Assembly (NCBI GenBank): GCA_964019155.1
Contig: OZ025240.1
Location: 88,593,887 to 88,657,886, forward strand
Direction: 5' to 3'
Source: Osedax fenrisi
Taxonomy: Eukaryota; Annelida; Polychaeta; Sabellida; Siboglinidae
DNA: 64,000 nucleotides
Part shown: piece by piece, positions 49,075 through 60,959 of the stretch
Position numbering within the stretch: position 1 is the stretch's first letter
Layout: each line of letters opens with the position of its first letter
Notes under the pieces: model-generated
Database searches by the model: none
Told to the model about the DNA's origin: nothing
What the model saw: only the letters and a program-made list of their open reading frames with translations
Program-made: the position numbers and the translations under genes

Positions 49075-50061
49075 ACAGTAAAAACTAAACGTTCATTAGA
49101 CTCAATTTAAACGTTCATTGGGTGGTCCAAATAGCGAACCTTTTATAACGTTCATTAGACTCCAGTTTATAATGAACGTGTTTGCATAAACGTTCATTAG
49201 ACTCTATATTCTAATGAACGTTTGTGTATAAACGTTCATTAGACTCTATATTCTAATGAACGTTTTTGTATAAACGTTCATTAGACTCTATATTATAATG
49301 AACGTTTATGCAAAAACGTTCATTAGACTCTATATTCTGAATATTTTATATTATTAATATACTTATAATTATATAAGTATTAGCGGAGATACGTTCATAT
49401 TAGTATTTAACTTGTAATGACTTATATATTACAATATTATATAATTACATATATGTTATATTTAATACATGAATTTAACATTAATAATATTTTTAATATT
49501 AAATACAATGTTTCAATATTTAATATTGATAAATCATTATAACATTATTTCAAATTTATATTATCTTAATTATCAATATAATTATGATTATAATTATTGT
49601 TGATTATTATAATTAAGTTGATACATAAATGAAATTATGATGATATCAAAATAACATAGATACTTAAAGAATTTATTATTTTAAAATAGTAACTTTATTT
49701 ATTAAATCATAATATCAACTTAAATATAGAAATAAAATAATAATTGATACTTAATTCCATTAGTGCTAAATTAAATCAATTTAACAAAATAAAGAAAAAT
49801 TAAAATATGATATTGTATCTATATATAAATAAATAATCTAGGCGAAAATTAATATTATTGGCAAGAATTTTTTAAAAATAATTCTGTATTTAATAATATA
49901 TCTAAAGGTTCATTGGACTCTGAAATGTCTAAAGAACGTTTATACACCATTTATAAACTTTCATTACACAACTATATTTCATGAACGTTTAGGTTAAATT
50001 TTATAATATTAAACGTTCATTAGACTCTGAATGTGTCTAATGAACGTTTAGTTTTTACTGT
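49075..50061. mobile_element. Foldback/pogo-like element with AACGTTCATTAGAC arrays
   Basis: A 987-bp element. The first 27 bases (ACAGTAAAAACTAAACGTTC and on) are an exact inverted copy of the last 27 (50035-50061). The left 260 bp is an array of hairpin units: AACGTTCATTAGA, an 8-nt spacer CTCTATAT, TCTAATGAACGTT, period about 42 bp. The right end has fewer copies. The 500-bp core is AT-rich and non-coding. It is probably non-autonomous; the ACAGTAAAAACT start resembles pogo/Tc1-mariner termini. Confidence 0.9.
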
Positions 50062-50850
50062 GAACGTCTGTACCACTACTGTTATACGTGTAGGAGTGAC
50101 GGGTATCGAGGTAGTACAGTGTACGACGTGTGTGTGTATGCGTGTGTGTGTCCCTCGTAAAGCATGTCCGCGCTGACCGGTAGGGTGTGGTGATATTACC
50201 GTGCGCCGTACGTGTATTGCCGGACAATCAGGTTTTATTACCACTATATTGACCGTATACTATAGTATACCAGAAATACTGCTACCACTGCTGCCACCAC
50301 TACTGCTACCGCTACCAATACCACTACCTCTGCCACCACTACCTCTGCCACCAATACTGCCACCACTACTGCTACCAATACTACTACCTCTGCCACTAAT
50401 TCGACCCCTTACTTTTATTATACTATTTACCTGCGTTGGCACGCTGGTCGAACTATCGAACTGTCGTTATAGCCGTTCTTTAGCCGTTCGTTGTATCGGG
50501 TTAATTGCTGTGTCCTAGCGCGCTGCACTTTACGACCCTCTCTCTCGCTCTCTCGCCGGTTTCCTATTGTTGTGACGTGTGAACCGCTGCAGTGATTGTT
50601 CATTATTAAACACTTTACGACCTGATCCAACAATTAGACCCGAACTACCCTACCGAACACACCCCGCCCCACACTAGAAGTGATTGCTCTCTCTCTCTCT
50701 CTCTCTATTGATCACACTAACCTTAACCGGAACCTCCTATTGTTATTGTTATTGTATTGTATACCACTAGTATACCTTTCATTAAATTATATTCATTATA
50801 TTATTGATTACATTTTAATCATTTAAGTATAGGTATAATCAGCCGTACAT

Positions 50851-50884
<34 letters not shown>

Positions 50885-51708
50885 GAATTATATAAGTAAA
50901 TGCAGTTTTGTTATCATCATCATTATTATTATCATATATGTATACATAATACATACTAAATATAAATGAATTACTAAATATAATATATTCTTTCACAGAA
51001 AATATGTGCATTCAGATACACATATTATCGGCGAAAGCACATGTGTTATTTAGTATTTTCATTCATTGATGTCATTGATTTCGTATAGTTGAATTGATGT
51101 AACTAACTATAGTTTATATTATTTAATTATATGTTATATTTCATAATATAATAACATATTCATATATGTATGAATACTATAGTACCTATATATGTATATA
51201 ATTAGAAGTATAAACTATAAAATAAAATACATTATAATTAGAATACATAATAATATTATATAGATTAATGATAATAATTATTATTTATTAAAATTGTGTT
51301 GCTGCTGTTTGTAATAAAATACATTTGAATACGAATGTGCTGTTTATTATTGCTTCTAAATGACTTCAAACATAACACTCTCTATTATTGTCGTCCAATA
51401 TATAAAAGTACAATGTAAGTAATTAACACTATTACATAATACATAATTACTAAAGTGTCACCTCCGCCGCCCCTTAACATAGTTGTGGTATTACGTAATA
51501 ACAGTATTACGCAACCGTTGTTATGCAATGGTGACCTCTAATAACTCTATCAACTCTAATTACGTCATATTTAGAATAACCATAATTCAATGCTCCATTT
51601 TAAATAGCCCTATAACCATGTTAATCACTGTCTACAACTTCCCTTCATCTTTCTCCTCCCGGTATCTTCCGTATCTTACTAAACCTTCCCACTCTTCATC
51701 CCATTCAG
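50062..51708. other. Intron 3' part before Ig2a
   Basis: A GC-richer patch at 50,070-50,700 contains degenerate (CCACTACTGC)-type triplets and (CT)n. It is then AT-rich to the acceptor. The pyrimidine-rich 51,640-51,708 stretch is the splice-acceptor tract of exon Ig2a. No other exon recognised. Confidence 0.6.
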
Positions 51709-51896
51709 ATTTCCATAAAAGCTTCACGAAACAACCGAAAGATAAGTTCAAGGGTGTAGGGGACAATGTACGTTTTCAATGTACGATACAGAGAGGAAGT
51801 AAACCACTGCCTCAGATCTCGTGGAAACACAACAACACCAGAATACTCGAGAAAAAGACACGATTTCATATATCGCCTGGATCTCTACTCGTAAAG
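51709..51896 (+). CDS. robo: robo exon: Ig2 first part
   Basis: 188 nt, phase 1 after CATCCCATTCAG, phase 0 at AAG|GTTCGG. It encodes FHKSFTKQPKDKFKGVGDNV, the B-strand cysteine VRFQCTI, the core tryptophan ISWKHN, and the E strand SPGSLLVK. It aligns with Robo Ig2 (DDFRQNPSD...). A GTAAAG lies 6 bp earlier but would delete two residues that the family alignment needs. Open frame upstream of 51709 is intron. Confidence 0.88.
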
Positions 51897-52276
51897 GTTC
51901 GGCTTTCGCAATTGAATTATAACCAATCAGCGCGTCGCATTATATTAGTTTATTTGGTTCACGGTGCATGAATCATGGCTATTTGTTATATCATCATTTT
52001 GCACCATCACTATGTTATGTAACGATGTTACATAATATCATAATGGCAAAGTAACTATATATATATATATTCATTATATCTCCATCGCGGTAATGGTATT
52101 CCATGAATTCGTGTACGATGATGTAACAACGGTGTTATGTCATATGATTCCGTATGCGTCATCACCACTAGATACACGTATATATATATATATATATATA
52201 CACGTACTTTATTATTATGCATAACAGTCTCCATAGAGTACCGATAGGTACCTCAGTGCATTTATGGTATATTTCA

Positions 52277-52320
<44 letters not shown>

Positions 52321-52420
52321 GATACACATATACATTACGAAATACTAATATTACGACATAAAATATGTCGTACGTGTCATACTCGGCTATTTCTTAATAG
52401 ACCTATTAATTCATATATTT

Positions 52421-52470
<50 letters not shown>

Positions 52471-53082
52471 TATATTTGATATTACATTACGAGTTGTGTC
52501 TGCAGACGTATATGACGTGATACTAACTGATATAGCAGTGCTACCCGCTCTCTGTGATGACGTCATACATCTATCACGTGGCACACGCCGCTCGCGCGTA
52601 CTATTACCACATGACTAATAACCACTCTCACGTGACGGTGAGCTAATCAGTTTAACCGCGATGCTGGCGCCGCTAACCGGACTACTACAGGTAGAATCAG
52701 GTGGTCAGCGTGCACTGGTCTCGCTGCTGCAGCACTGGTCAAGCGCGTGTGCGATGCGATTAGTATAAAACAATTACGACGGCCGGCCATTGTCTGTCTG
52801 TCTCGCGTTATGTCTGTCGGTCTACCTGTAATGCGTTTATAGAATCTCTCTCTCTCTCTCTCTCGTGTGAGTGTGTGTGTATGTGATAATTACGTAATGG
52901 AGGTAAACGACTGTCTGCACCTGTGTACGCATGCCCGAATAGATGTATTTATATTGTTATAATGCAATCGCGTTGTATTTGATAATAAATACAGCTGATA
53001 TATTTAGTGAACAATACGATGTGAAAGACTTGATATCTATTACCCACCTGTTATATTCTCTGTATCATCCATAGATGCACTC

Positions 53083-53111
53083 ACACACACACACACACAC
53101 ACATACACACT

Positions 53112-53161
<50 letters not shown>
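53083..53161. repeat. (CA)n microsatellite
   Basis: About 79 bp of CA repeats with a few TACA and TCA interruptions. Confidence 0.95.
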
Positions 53162-53162
<1 letters not shown>

Positions 53163-53269
53163 TAATAAATATATAACATCAACCTATAGGTCAATAATGT
53201 CTTGTTAACGCGATAATATTGTTCTATGTTGTAGAAGTCGTGTAGCATGTAATCTTGTAGATTGTAACT

Positions 53270-53552
53270 GCCTGTGTGGTTCAGTGGCTAAGGCGTCAGA
53301 CACGCAAGCAGTAGGACACGGGTTCGACCCTCGTCCGCACCATTAATTAATTTTATAAAATGGGTCTTAAAATATTATTTCATTTATACATAAATGATCG
53401 GCTCTCGTTAAAACCATGGATGCCTTAACACGATAGTGGCTTCGAAGGGACATTATAGCCATATATGGTTATACGTGAAAACTTCATCTAAGTTCCTGGA
53501 AGGGATGAAAGGACTCCACCACACAAAAATAACAACAATAACAACAACAATA
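53270..53552 (+). mobile_element. tRNA-derived SINE, copy B (most complete)
   Basis: The head GCCTGTGTGGTTCAGTGGCT carries an A-box-like segment and the B box GGTTCGACCC. The head lacks an acceptor stem. A body of about 200 bp shares AATGATCGG, ATGGATGC, AACTTCATCTAAGTTC and GATGAAAGGACTCCA with copy C. It ends in an A-rich (AACAAC)n tail. SINEs are mobilised in trans by LINE enzymes; the matching LINE is not identified. Confidence 0.88.
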
Positions 53553-54183
53553 TCCCATAATGAATGAGGGTTATCCCATAATGAACTAATAACCTAAATA
53601 TAACAGTTGTCACTAGAGGGTAGAGTGTAAGCTCGACATGAAGAGATAATAGTCACTATACATAGATAACAGTACATAGATAACAGCATGTACAACGGGC
53701 AACAAATCACTTACCATCTTAGCATACATGCTTAAGTGTACTTATACTTAATTCTTAAGTATACTTATGTTCCCATAATACACACACGCACACACACATA
53801 TATATATATGTGTCACTATAAATTATAAAGATAATAAACATTACGGTGTCAATTGTATAGCGATGGCATGTGTCATTATTAGTGTTGTATAAGTAATGTG
53901 TGTGCGTGTGCATTCCAGAACATAAGTGTGTGTGTGTGTGTGTGTGTTTGTGTTTAATATGTTTATTTATATTCAGAATATGTACTAGTACACCGTCGTA
54001 TTCTTTAAATCTTGATATCTCCATATTAGGCTATACATTATTCTTCTATTATATATATATACATATATAATATAATAATATATTATTGTATACAATAAGT
54101 ATACTATAAGTAGTAACATAAATATGTTAATACATAGTTGACATTAGTAAACAGTACATATTATACACACACACATACACACA

Positions 54184-54214
<31 letters not shown>

Positions 54215-54481
54215 GTATATTAGTGACAGAATGTGTGTGGTAGTAGCAGTGGTAGTAGCAGTGGCAGTGCTATTAAGCAGTATTCTATTGGTCTATTGAT
54301 TAGATATGCCCTGCGTGCTACACACGGATAAGCTTCCCTCATGACCAATGGCTAAATCCTATTATAATAATCATTTATTCATGTCACATTCTTACGTCCA
54401 CGTCTTACCACGTCTTCCACGAGAGCGCGTCGTATTCAATTGTTTATCGATGCATATATATATATATTTATATATATATAC

Positions 54482-54935
54482 CAAAGATTTTCCGAAGGAA
54501 AGATATAACACTTACGCGAAATCGTGTAATTCGAATTTGTATACAAAATACCCTGGTGCCACCTATAGCGGGTTACTTTTAGGAACTATGCGTTGTTTAT
54601 AATGTAAATTCGTATTTAACTATACACTTTTAAAATGTTAAATAATATGCTTTAAATTAATATTTATATGATGAAAACTAAGTGTTCATTACTAATATAT
54701 AACAAACAAATATGATATGTATGTTTTAAATGCTATAAGTATATATTTAGTGAGTAAAAGCTAATTTATATTGCATGTAATTTAATAGAGCAATGAAAAC
54801 ATTGTTGTATGCAAACAGAGCCGAACCTAAATCTATTTCAGTGATTTCGATACTACTGCTAGCAGCGGTTGGGGCTATTACTAAATTACGTTGCATACAT
54901 AGGGAGTGTTATATCTTTTCTTCGCAAAATCTTTG
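54482..54935. mobile_element. MITE with 31-bp terminal inverted repeats
   Basis: A 454-bp element. Left end CAAAGATTTTCCGAAGGAAA (54482-54512) and right end (54905-54935) pair at 29 of 31 positions. Both sides are flanked by TATATAC, a possible 7-bp or longer target duplication, though the flanks are TA-rich. No transposase. An ORF across the right part is incidental. A related single end occurs near 6430. Confidence 0.87.
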
Positions 54936-55296
54936 TATATACAGTAAAACTCATATATACGGAACCCTAATATAAGGAAATCATTTAGTATAATAGTTTG
55001 AATCGTAGATTTTTCTCACAGAAAAACCCCGTACTAATATCATTGTATGCTATAGCATGAAACTATAATCATTTGAGAAAATACATATATATATATATAT
55101 ATATATATGAATATGATAATATAAGATAAATATTGATGTATAATGTATTTATGATTGTTTTATAACTATAATATGACAAACGCCTAACCATCTTTTGAAT
55201 ATATTCGTATTCATATTTAAATGATTATAATAAGAAAATCATTCTTTATTATAAATACATTCCACATAGAACTGTTTTATTGTATACATTATTACT

Positions 55297-55350
<54 letters not shown>

Positions 55351-55498
55351 ATAGATATATAAGTAAAAGTAATTAGTGTATAATTTGTAATGAATAAATT
55401 AAAATACAACCTCTAAACATATATGACTATATAAGGAACCGCTCTTTTTAATAATAAAGTAATTCGTCATCTGTCAAAAACACATTCCTTAGTGATCT

Positions 55499-55546
<48 letters not shown>

Positions 55547-55913
55547 AGAATAAATGTTATACTATAGGATATACGATATATATATCGTATACGCGTTGCA
55601 ATTTTACTAACAACAGATAAACAATGTTAATTGTTTCCCTGCGCATGACAACCGACATCCACGTCGCAGTGGTGGCGCTAGTGGTAGTAGTGCGGGTAGT
55701 AATGACATCTCCATAATTAATGAGAGCGCGCGCCACTGACCACCACCGCCACCACCGCCAGCACTACTAGCGCCATCTATCGCCGCGGAAAACAATTCCC
55801 CTCGTCGCTTCTCCCCGTGATTATTGACACCGCGCGAGTCACGGGCGCATAATTACAATAGAATTCGGGTAGCCACGCCACTACGGGGGACACGTATTTG
55901 CATATATTACCAA

Positions 55914-55992
55914 CACCCCACCCACACCCACACACCCCACCCACACCCACACACCCCACCCACACCCACACACCCCACCCACACCCACACAT
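55914..55992. repeat. 19-bp CCCCACCCACACCCACACA minisatellite
   Basis: CCCC starts at 55916, 55935, 55954 and 55973, exactly 19 bp apart. Four near-identical units, followed by CA-rich sequence. Confidence 0.92.
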
Positions 55993-56164
55993 ACATCCAC
56001 ACACACATACACACACATATACGTATAAATTCGATGCGTTCGTTTTAATCTAATAAAAGCCGCGCGCACATTATACGTGACAAGTTGTCACTGATAAGTC
56101 GTGTCGATAAACCGTTTAGTATGGCCTATGTCCACACTGTGTGGTGCTGTAACATGTATAATCT

Positions 56165-56209
<45 letters not shown>

Positions 56210-56747
56210 ATGTATGCTGTATAATTGTTATACATGACTACAGTGTACGATATGCGTAGTGGTATACAAATTGTAGTATACAATGTACACATTGTACATT
56301 GTATACTATAGATGTCATGTGTACATGTCTGCGTACGCATGTAATCTAACATGTGTATGTCGTTAGTTTTTCTAATAAATAAACCACGTGATTTACAAAT
56401 ATGTAATCACGCGATAGTTTTGTTTTAAACGGCCATTAATCTAGGTCAATATTTTGAATTATTCAATACCTTAATTTGTACTACCTAATGGGTTATACGA
56501 ATACAACTTTCTATCGCTGAATAGCGGGCATGAACATTACAATGATATCGATGTTAGTGTCCATATCGCATATAGGCTATATCCTGGTATGGTATACCAG
56601 TTATATGTAAATGTGAGCTTCATCACTAACCAACCATTTGTGATGTAACATCAACCTATTGCGTGAGCATTCTTGTAGAGTGCGGATAGAGATGATACTA
56701 CATTATATACTATCCTTAAACCTCATTACCTAACACTCCCACACTAT

Positions 56748-56999
56748 ATTACGTAACCCGCCTACATTACGCAACACCCCTACATTACGTAACACCCCTA
56801 CATTACGTAATACCCCTACATTACGCAACACCCCTACATTACGTAACACCCCTACATTACGCAACACCCCTACATTACGTAACACCCCTACATTACGTAA
56901 CACCCCTACATTACGTAACACCCCTACATTACGTAACCCGCCTACATTACGTAACCCGCCTACATTACGTAACCCGCCTACATTACGTAACACCCCTAC
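56748..56999. repeat. 18-bp ATTACGTAACACCCCTAC minisatellite, 14 copies
   Basis: Fourteen units of exactly 18 bp; variants are TACGCAAC, GTAATACC and GTAACCCGCC. Each unit has the palindrome TTACGTAA. The array stops 23 bp before the Ig2b exon, and the remaining stretch ACTACCCTTACC looks like a decayed unit that now acts as the acceptor's pyrimidine tract. The minus-strand ORF (LRNVGV repeats) is an artefact. Confidence 0.95.
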
Positions 57000-57022
57000 A
57001 CTACCCTTACCATCCCATATAG

Positions 57023-57116
57023 AATATACGTCGGTCTGATGCCGGAATATACGCTTGTACCGCCGAGAACATTATGGGTAACTTCACTTCAAGGAACGCT
57101 TCGTTAACTGTGAACG
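57023..57116 (+). CDS. robo: robo exon: Ig2 second part
   Basis: 94 nt, phase 0 after ATCCCATATAG, phase 1 at GTTAGT. It encodes NIRRSDAGIYACTAENIM and then the G strand RNASLTVN. D-A-G-I-Y-x-C is the Ig F-strand signature with the second disulfide cysteine. Joined to Ig2a it gives the same strand spacing as vertebrate Robo Ig2. Too short to appear as an ORF. Confidence 0.9.
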
Positions 57117-58718
57117 GTTAGTGGAAGTCGTAGGTGTGTGTGAGTGTGTGTGTGCAGGTGTGTGTGGGTATGTACTGTGTGTGTGTAGTATGGCATAGGT
57201 GTGATATCATCAATGGAATACCGGTTACAGTATAGTGTATAGGGTATGCCATCAGTAGTAACAGTTACTACAACATGAAATGCTATTATTCTAATTAATA
57301 ATGTTACTAATCTTTATACTAGTTTTATCCTAATATTTGAATATAGTTTAAGTTTAATATGTATGGTCCGTTATTTTTGAAACCCCAGGTACCTGGATTT
57401 AGAATTGGTATATAGGAAAATTAACATGTAACATAATTAAAATATTAAAAATGAAGTTTTCCAAACATCTAATAGTATTAAAAATGCAAAAAAAAGAAAA
57501 TAATTGATGCATATTATATAATATTTATAATCCAAGAATATTATTAAAATATTAAAAAAAAAATGCACATAAAATTATAAAAATAAATTACATATAGTAA
57601 ATTTGTTAATATTTTACAAAAATTTATATTTTTTTTTATTATTCACATTCACAAAAAATGTATTTGATTTTTCATAATAATTTATAAATAATCATAATTA
57701 TTTGAACCTATATAACAATTTTTGTTAATATTAATATTTATTTCTCTATATATATCACAACATTTTGTTTATTGCTTTTGAGACTTTATTTCAGGTTTAA
57801 AAGTAAAAATATATTTTTAATTCGTAAATTTATATTAAAAAATATGTTAAATTTAAATAAATTTAAATTATATATATTGAATTGAATTGAATTGAATATG
57901 AAACAACTCGTGACAAAACATTTAATGTACTTATATATATATACATAACTATACAACTCTATACAATATACAAGATAATTATATCTAAGATAGTAGGATC
58001 AGAAATAATTACAATATTCAAATAATGCCAGTTGATTTATTTTCCATTATAAGTATTATATTGATATTATGAATATCCATTAGATTCAACTAGAAATACT
58101 CTGACCAGCCATCACTAATACCTTGATTGGCTTATTGATTGATTGTGTATATTCATTAATGCATTAGGCTGGGACAGGCCACATTAAAGCCACACTCAAG
58201 TGCAGGGCAACAATAATTAAATTTATGTCCATTAATGGTGATGATTTATTTACTATAGTACTTTTAATTAATAACACTAATAATAATAATACTAATAGTA
58301 TAATAAATATATAAATTTATATGAGTATCTATAATGATATTCATACTTCATTCACTATCAATAGTTAATTTAATCTTTAATGTATATCAATTGAAAACTG
58401 CATTATTATTTAACAAATATTACATCATATTTTTAAAAAGTGTTTTATATCAGCCTGACTCAGGAACTTTCACCTATATGTACTAAGCCACATTTAACCA
58501 ACAAGTCATGCTTAATATTTTAATTTTTTTAAAATTTCATTAATCGCCACTAAATAAATAAATTATCCAAGCATATTTTCTATCCAAATATTATACATAA
58601 TTTACTAGTATATATTATTATAGAAATATTGAAATAACAATATTATTAGTAATATTCAATCTAGTAATTCATTCTTTCTCTCTCTTTCATTTGACCTTTC
58701 ACCTTATTGACCTCGCAG
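57117..58718. other. Intron Ig2b-Ig3a
   Basis: 1.6 kb, very AT-rich and CpG-poor after about 57,260, with long A and T runs and no clear repeat unit. The pyrimidine tract CATTTGACCTTTCACC precedes the acceptor. Confidence 0.75.
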
Positions 58719-58854
58719 TTAAACCGAAGATAATACTTTTCCCTCAAGACAAGAACGTGGAGGAGAATTCTTCAGTGAAGTTTTACTGTAAAGCTAAAGG
58801 AAAGCCCCCACCTCTAATCCAGTGGTACAAACTGAAACAAATCATCACCTCTAA
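58719..58854 (+). CDS. robo: robo exon: Ig3 first part
   Basis: 136 nt, phase 1 after GACCTCGCAG, phase 2 at GTTAGT. It encodes KPKIILFPQDKNVEENSSV, the B-strand cysteine KFYCKAKG and the core tryptophan IQWYK. It matches the third Ig domain in position and in the K-P-x-x-x-x-P-x-D start. Confidence 0.9.
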
Positions 58855-59957
58855 GTTAGTGTACCATGGAACTAAGAATAAAACCTGATGTTGTTATCAT
58901 TGAGTTTATCATGTAACCACTATTTATTTTATGTAGCCTCATACAGTTCTGATTAAAGGCTTATCATATTACCCTGTATTGTTTCCCTATGGATCCTATT
59001 GTTTAACCCCATATGTTATAACTAATTATTCAATTTTACATAATGTATTAAGTATCCTGACAATTATGATATGGTGATACATATGGCTATTTTAATGATT
59101 GATTACAAATAAGCATACTAATACATATTACATTATTGAATAACATTAAATGATAAGTATGTTTGTGTTAACATCTGCAGACCCTGTTATTATGCATGCT
59201 GTAATGTGATATATAGATTACATGTTTGCATTCTAGCTTATTCTACATATAGTCATTATAATACACACTATATCATAATATAATAGTATAGTAAATAAGA
59301 TACAGTAATACAATTACAATGCAATTTATTTATTGATATTTTTGAAATTAAAAAAAATTATAATTAATTTTATATATATTAAATTCTTATTAATTTAAAT
59401 TATAATTATTTGATCTATATTGTTTTTAAATATATATAAATGATCATATAATATAATACTATAAGTTACAAAATATAGAATAATATTTTGTAAAGTGTAT
59501 TATTAGATTAGAGAAATAGAAATAAACAATTATAATTGCCTATAGGCTTATATATTTAATTAGTCATAAATTATGTTAATTCTTTACAAACTATAACATT
59601 ATTCATAATATTATGTAACGTTTTGTATTATAAATACATATATAATTTATTTTTTGTCACTATAATTGAACAGATAATAAATTTATTTAGTACTGTTAAA
59701 ATTAATACTATTTTAACCTGTTAATTTTTTGGTTTTAACCTTGACTATTAACCTTGGTTCAATGCTATAAATACCCAGTATTCTAAATTAATCTAAATAT
59801 TTTACTAACCTATATTATTAGTGAATATTTCTAATTATCTATATATATATATATATATATATACTTAACTTAATGTATTATTATTACTATTATTTATTAA
59901 CCGTTACTAAACACATACACCTATAAACTCTGACACCTTCCCCCGCTCCACTAACAG
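58855..59957. other. Intron Ig3a-Ig3b
   Basis: 1.1 kb, AT-rich, CpG-poor, with a (TA)n at about 59839-59862. No gene or mobile element recognised. Confidence 0.75.
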
Positions 59958-60088
59958 AAGAATGTCAGTGCTTCAAGACCAGTCGATGCTCATCAAAAAC
60001 GTACAACTGTCCGATGCCGGTATCTACATCTGTAAGGCTTCCAATCAATACGGGGACATCAGCGTTCCGGTGGAGCTAATCGTTAATA
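59958..60088 (+). CDS. robo: robo exon: Ig3 second part
   Basis: 131 nt, phase 2 after CCACTAACAG, phase 1 at GTTTGT. It encodes RMSVLQDQSMLIKNVQ, the F-strand signature SDAGIYICKASN and the G strand SVPVELIVN. No long ORF marks it; the Ig signature, splice sites and exact phase match with Ig3a support it strongly. Confidence 0.92.
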
Positions 60089-60828
60089 GTTTGTATTCGT
60101 AGAGGTCAAACTCGAGGTCAACGCTTTGCATAGGTCGATGTTGATGTTTAAATCAAGGTCAATAGTTTGTATTCGTGCAGAATTGATATAATACCATTGA
60201 AGTCGGTTTCATTGATATTCCAGTCAAACCTACTACAGTAATATTTGCCTATCATTTTTAAGTTCACTTTATAATGTAACAATATTTCCCACAAATTCTC
60301 TGGTATACAATTCTATATTACTTTTCATATAATTTATCTAGAATTTTCTAATCAAACTTATTTAGTTATAGAATTATTTGTTTAATGATGTATTTATGAA
60401 TATATCGCATACAAGTTAACAGTATAGAACGGTACATTCTATATTCACTTGAGTTTTACATATGTATAATTACTATTGCTACCCTTATGTAATGGATGTA
60501 ATTGTGTGTAATCATTCAGTGTATTCAATAATATAATAGTGTGCCCAAGTTGAGTATGTAGTGTAGTAGGTGGGAGGAAGTTATACTTAATCTATACTTG
60601 TATATCATTGTTTTTAGACACACATGTAATACAGCATAATACTTTGTGTGATACAAAATTGTACACACCATTTGTTATCAGCATAGCAATTTCTAATAAA
60701 TAAAATAATTTAACTACACATAACATTATTTTAAAATGAAACTAAAGAAACTATATAAACCATACCTAATTATTATGTGAACTCTCCCCCTGTCCGACCT
60801 CTATTGACCTCTACGACTCCTCTCACAG
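60089..60828. other. Intron Ig3b-Ig4a
   Basis: 740 bp, AT-rich. The segments GGTCAATAGTTTGTATTCG at about 60160 and AATAGTTTGTATTCGTAGAG at about 60085 repeat the exon donor region, a partial local duplication. No gene. Confidence 0.7.
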
Positions 60829-60959
60829 CTAAACCTTCGTTCATTACGACGCCGCAAGACCGTGTCGTCAGAGTCGGTAGTGACATCACCTTCAAGTGTC
60901 AATCAACCGGCACCCCTACCCCCAGTATCATCTGGAATAGGGTCACCAATACCCACAAG
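60829..60959 (+). CDS. robo: robo exon: Ig4 first part
   Basis: 131 nt, phase 1 after CCTCTCACAG, phase 0 at AAG|GTTTAC. It encodes KPSFITTPQDRVVRVGSD, the B-strand cysteine ITFKCQSTG and the core tryptophan SIIWNR. P-x-D-x-V-V-x-x-G matches the family Ig4 start. A GTCACC site 12 bp earlier keeps phase but is a poorer donor and shortens the C-C' region. Confidence 0.9.

Larger units (their letters stand above)
51897..57022. other. Intron Ig2a-Ig2b
   Basis: 5.1 kb with SINE copy B, the 31-bp-TIR MITE, a (CA)n block at 53083-53161, another at about 54165-54212, (TA)n at 55310-55340, 55503-55545 and 56167-56204, a 19-bp CCCCACCCACACCCACACA array and the 18-bp minisatellite. A pogo-type start ACAGTAAAACTCATATATAC occurs at 54,941 without a matching right end. 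No exon recognised. Confidence 0.6.

Noticed and set aside
50201..50518. Leu-Pro-rich ORF and its antisense Gly-Ser ORF
   Set aside because: Degenerate CCACTACTGC repeats; low complexity in an intron.
54793..54975. 60-codon ORF with a hydrophobic stretch
   Set aside because: It overlaps the right half and inverted end of the 54,482 MITE and has no family signature.
56730..56993. Minus-strand LRNVGV-repeat ORF, or a CRISPR-like array
   Set aside because: Contiguous 18-bp units without spacers; a eukaryotic minisatellite next to an exon.
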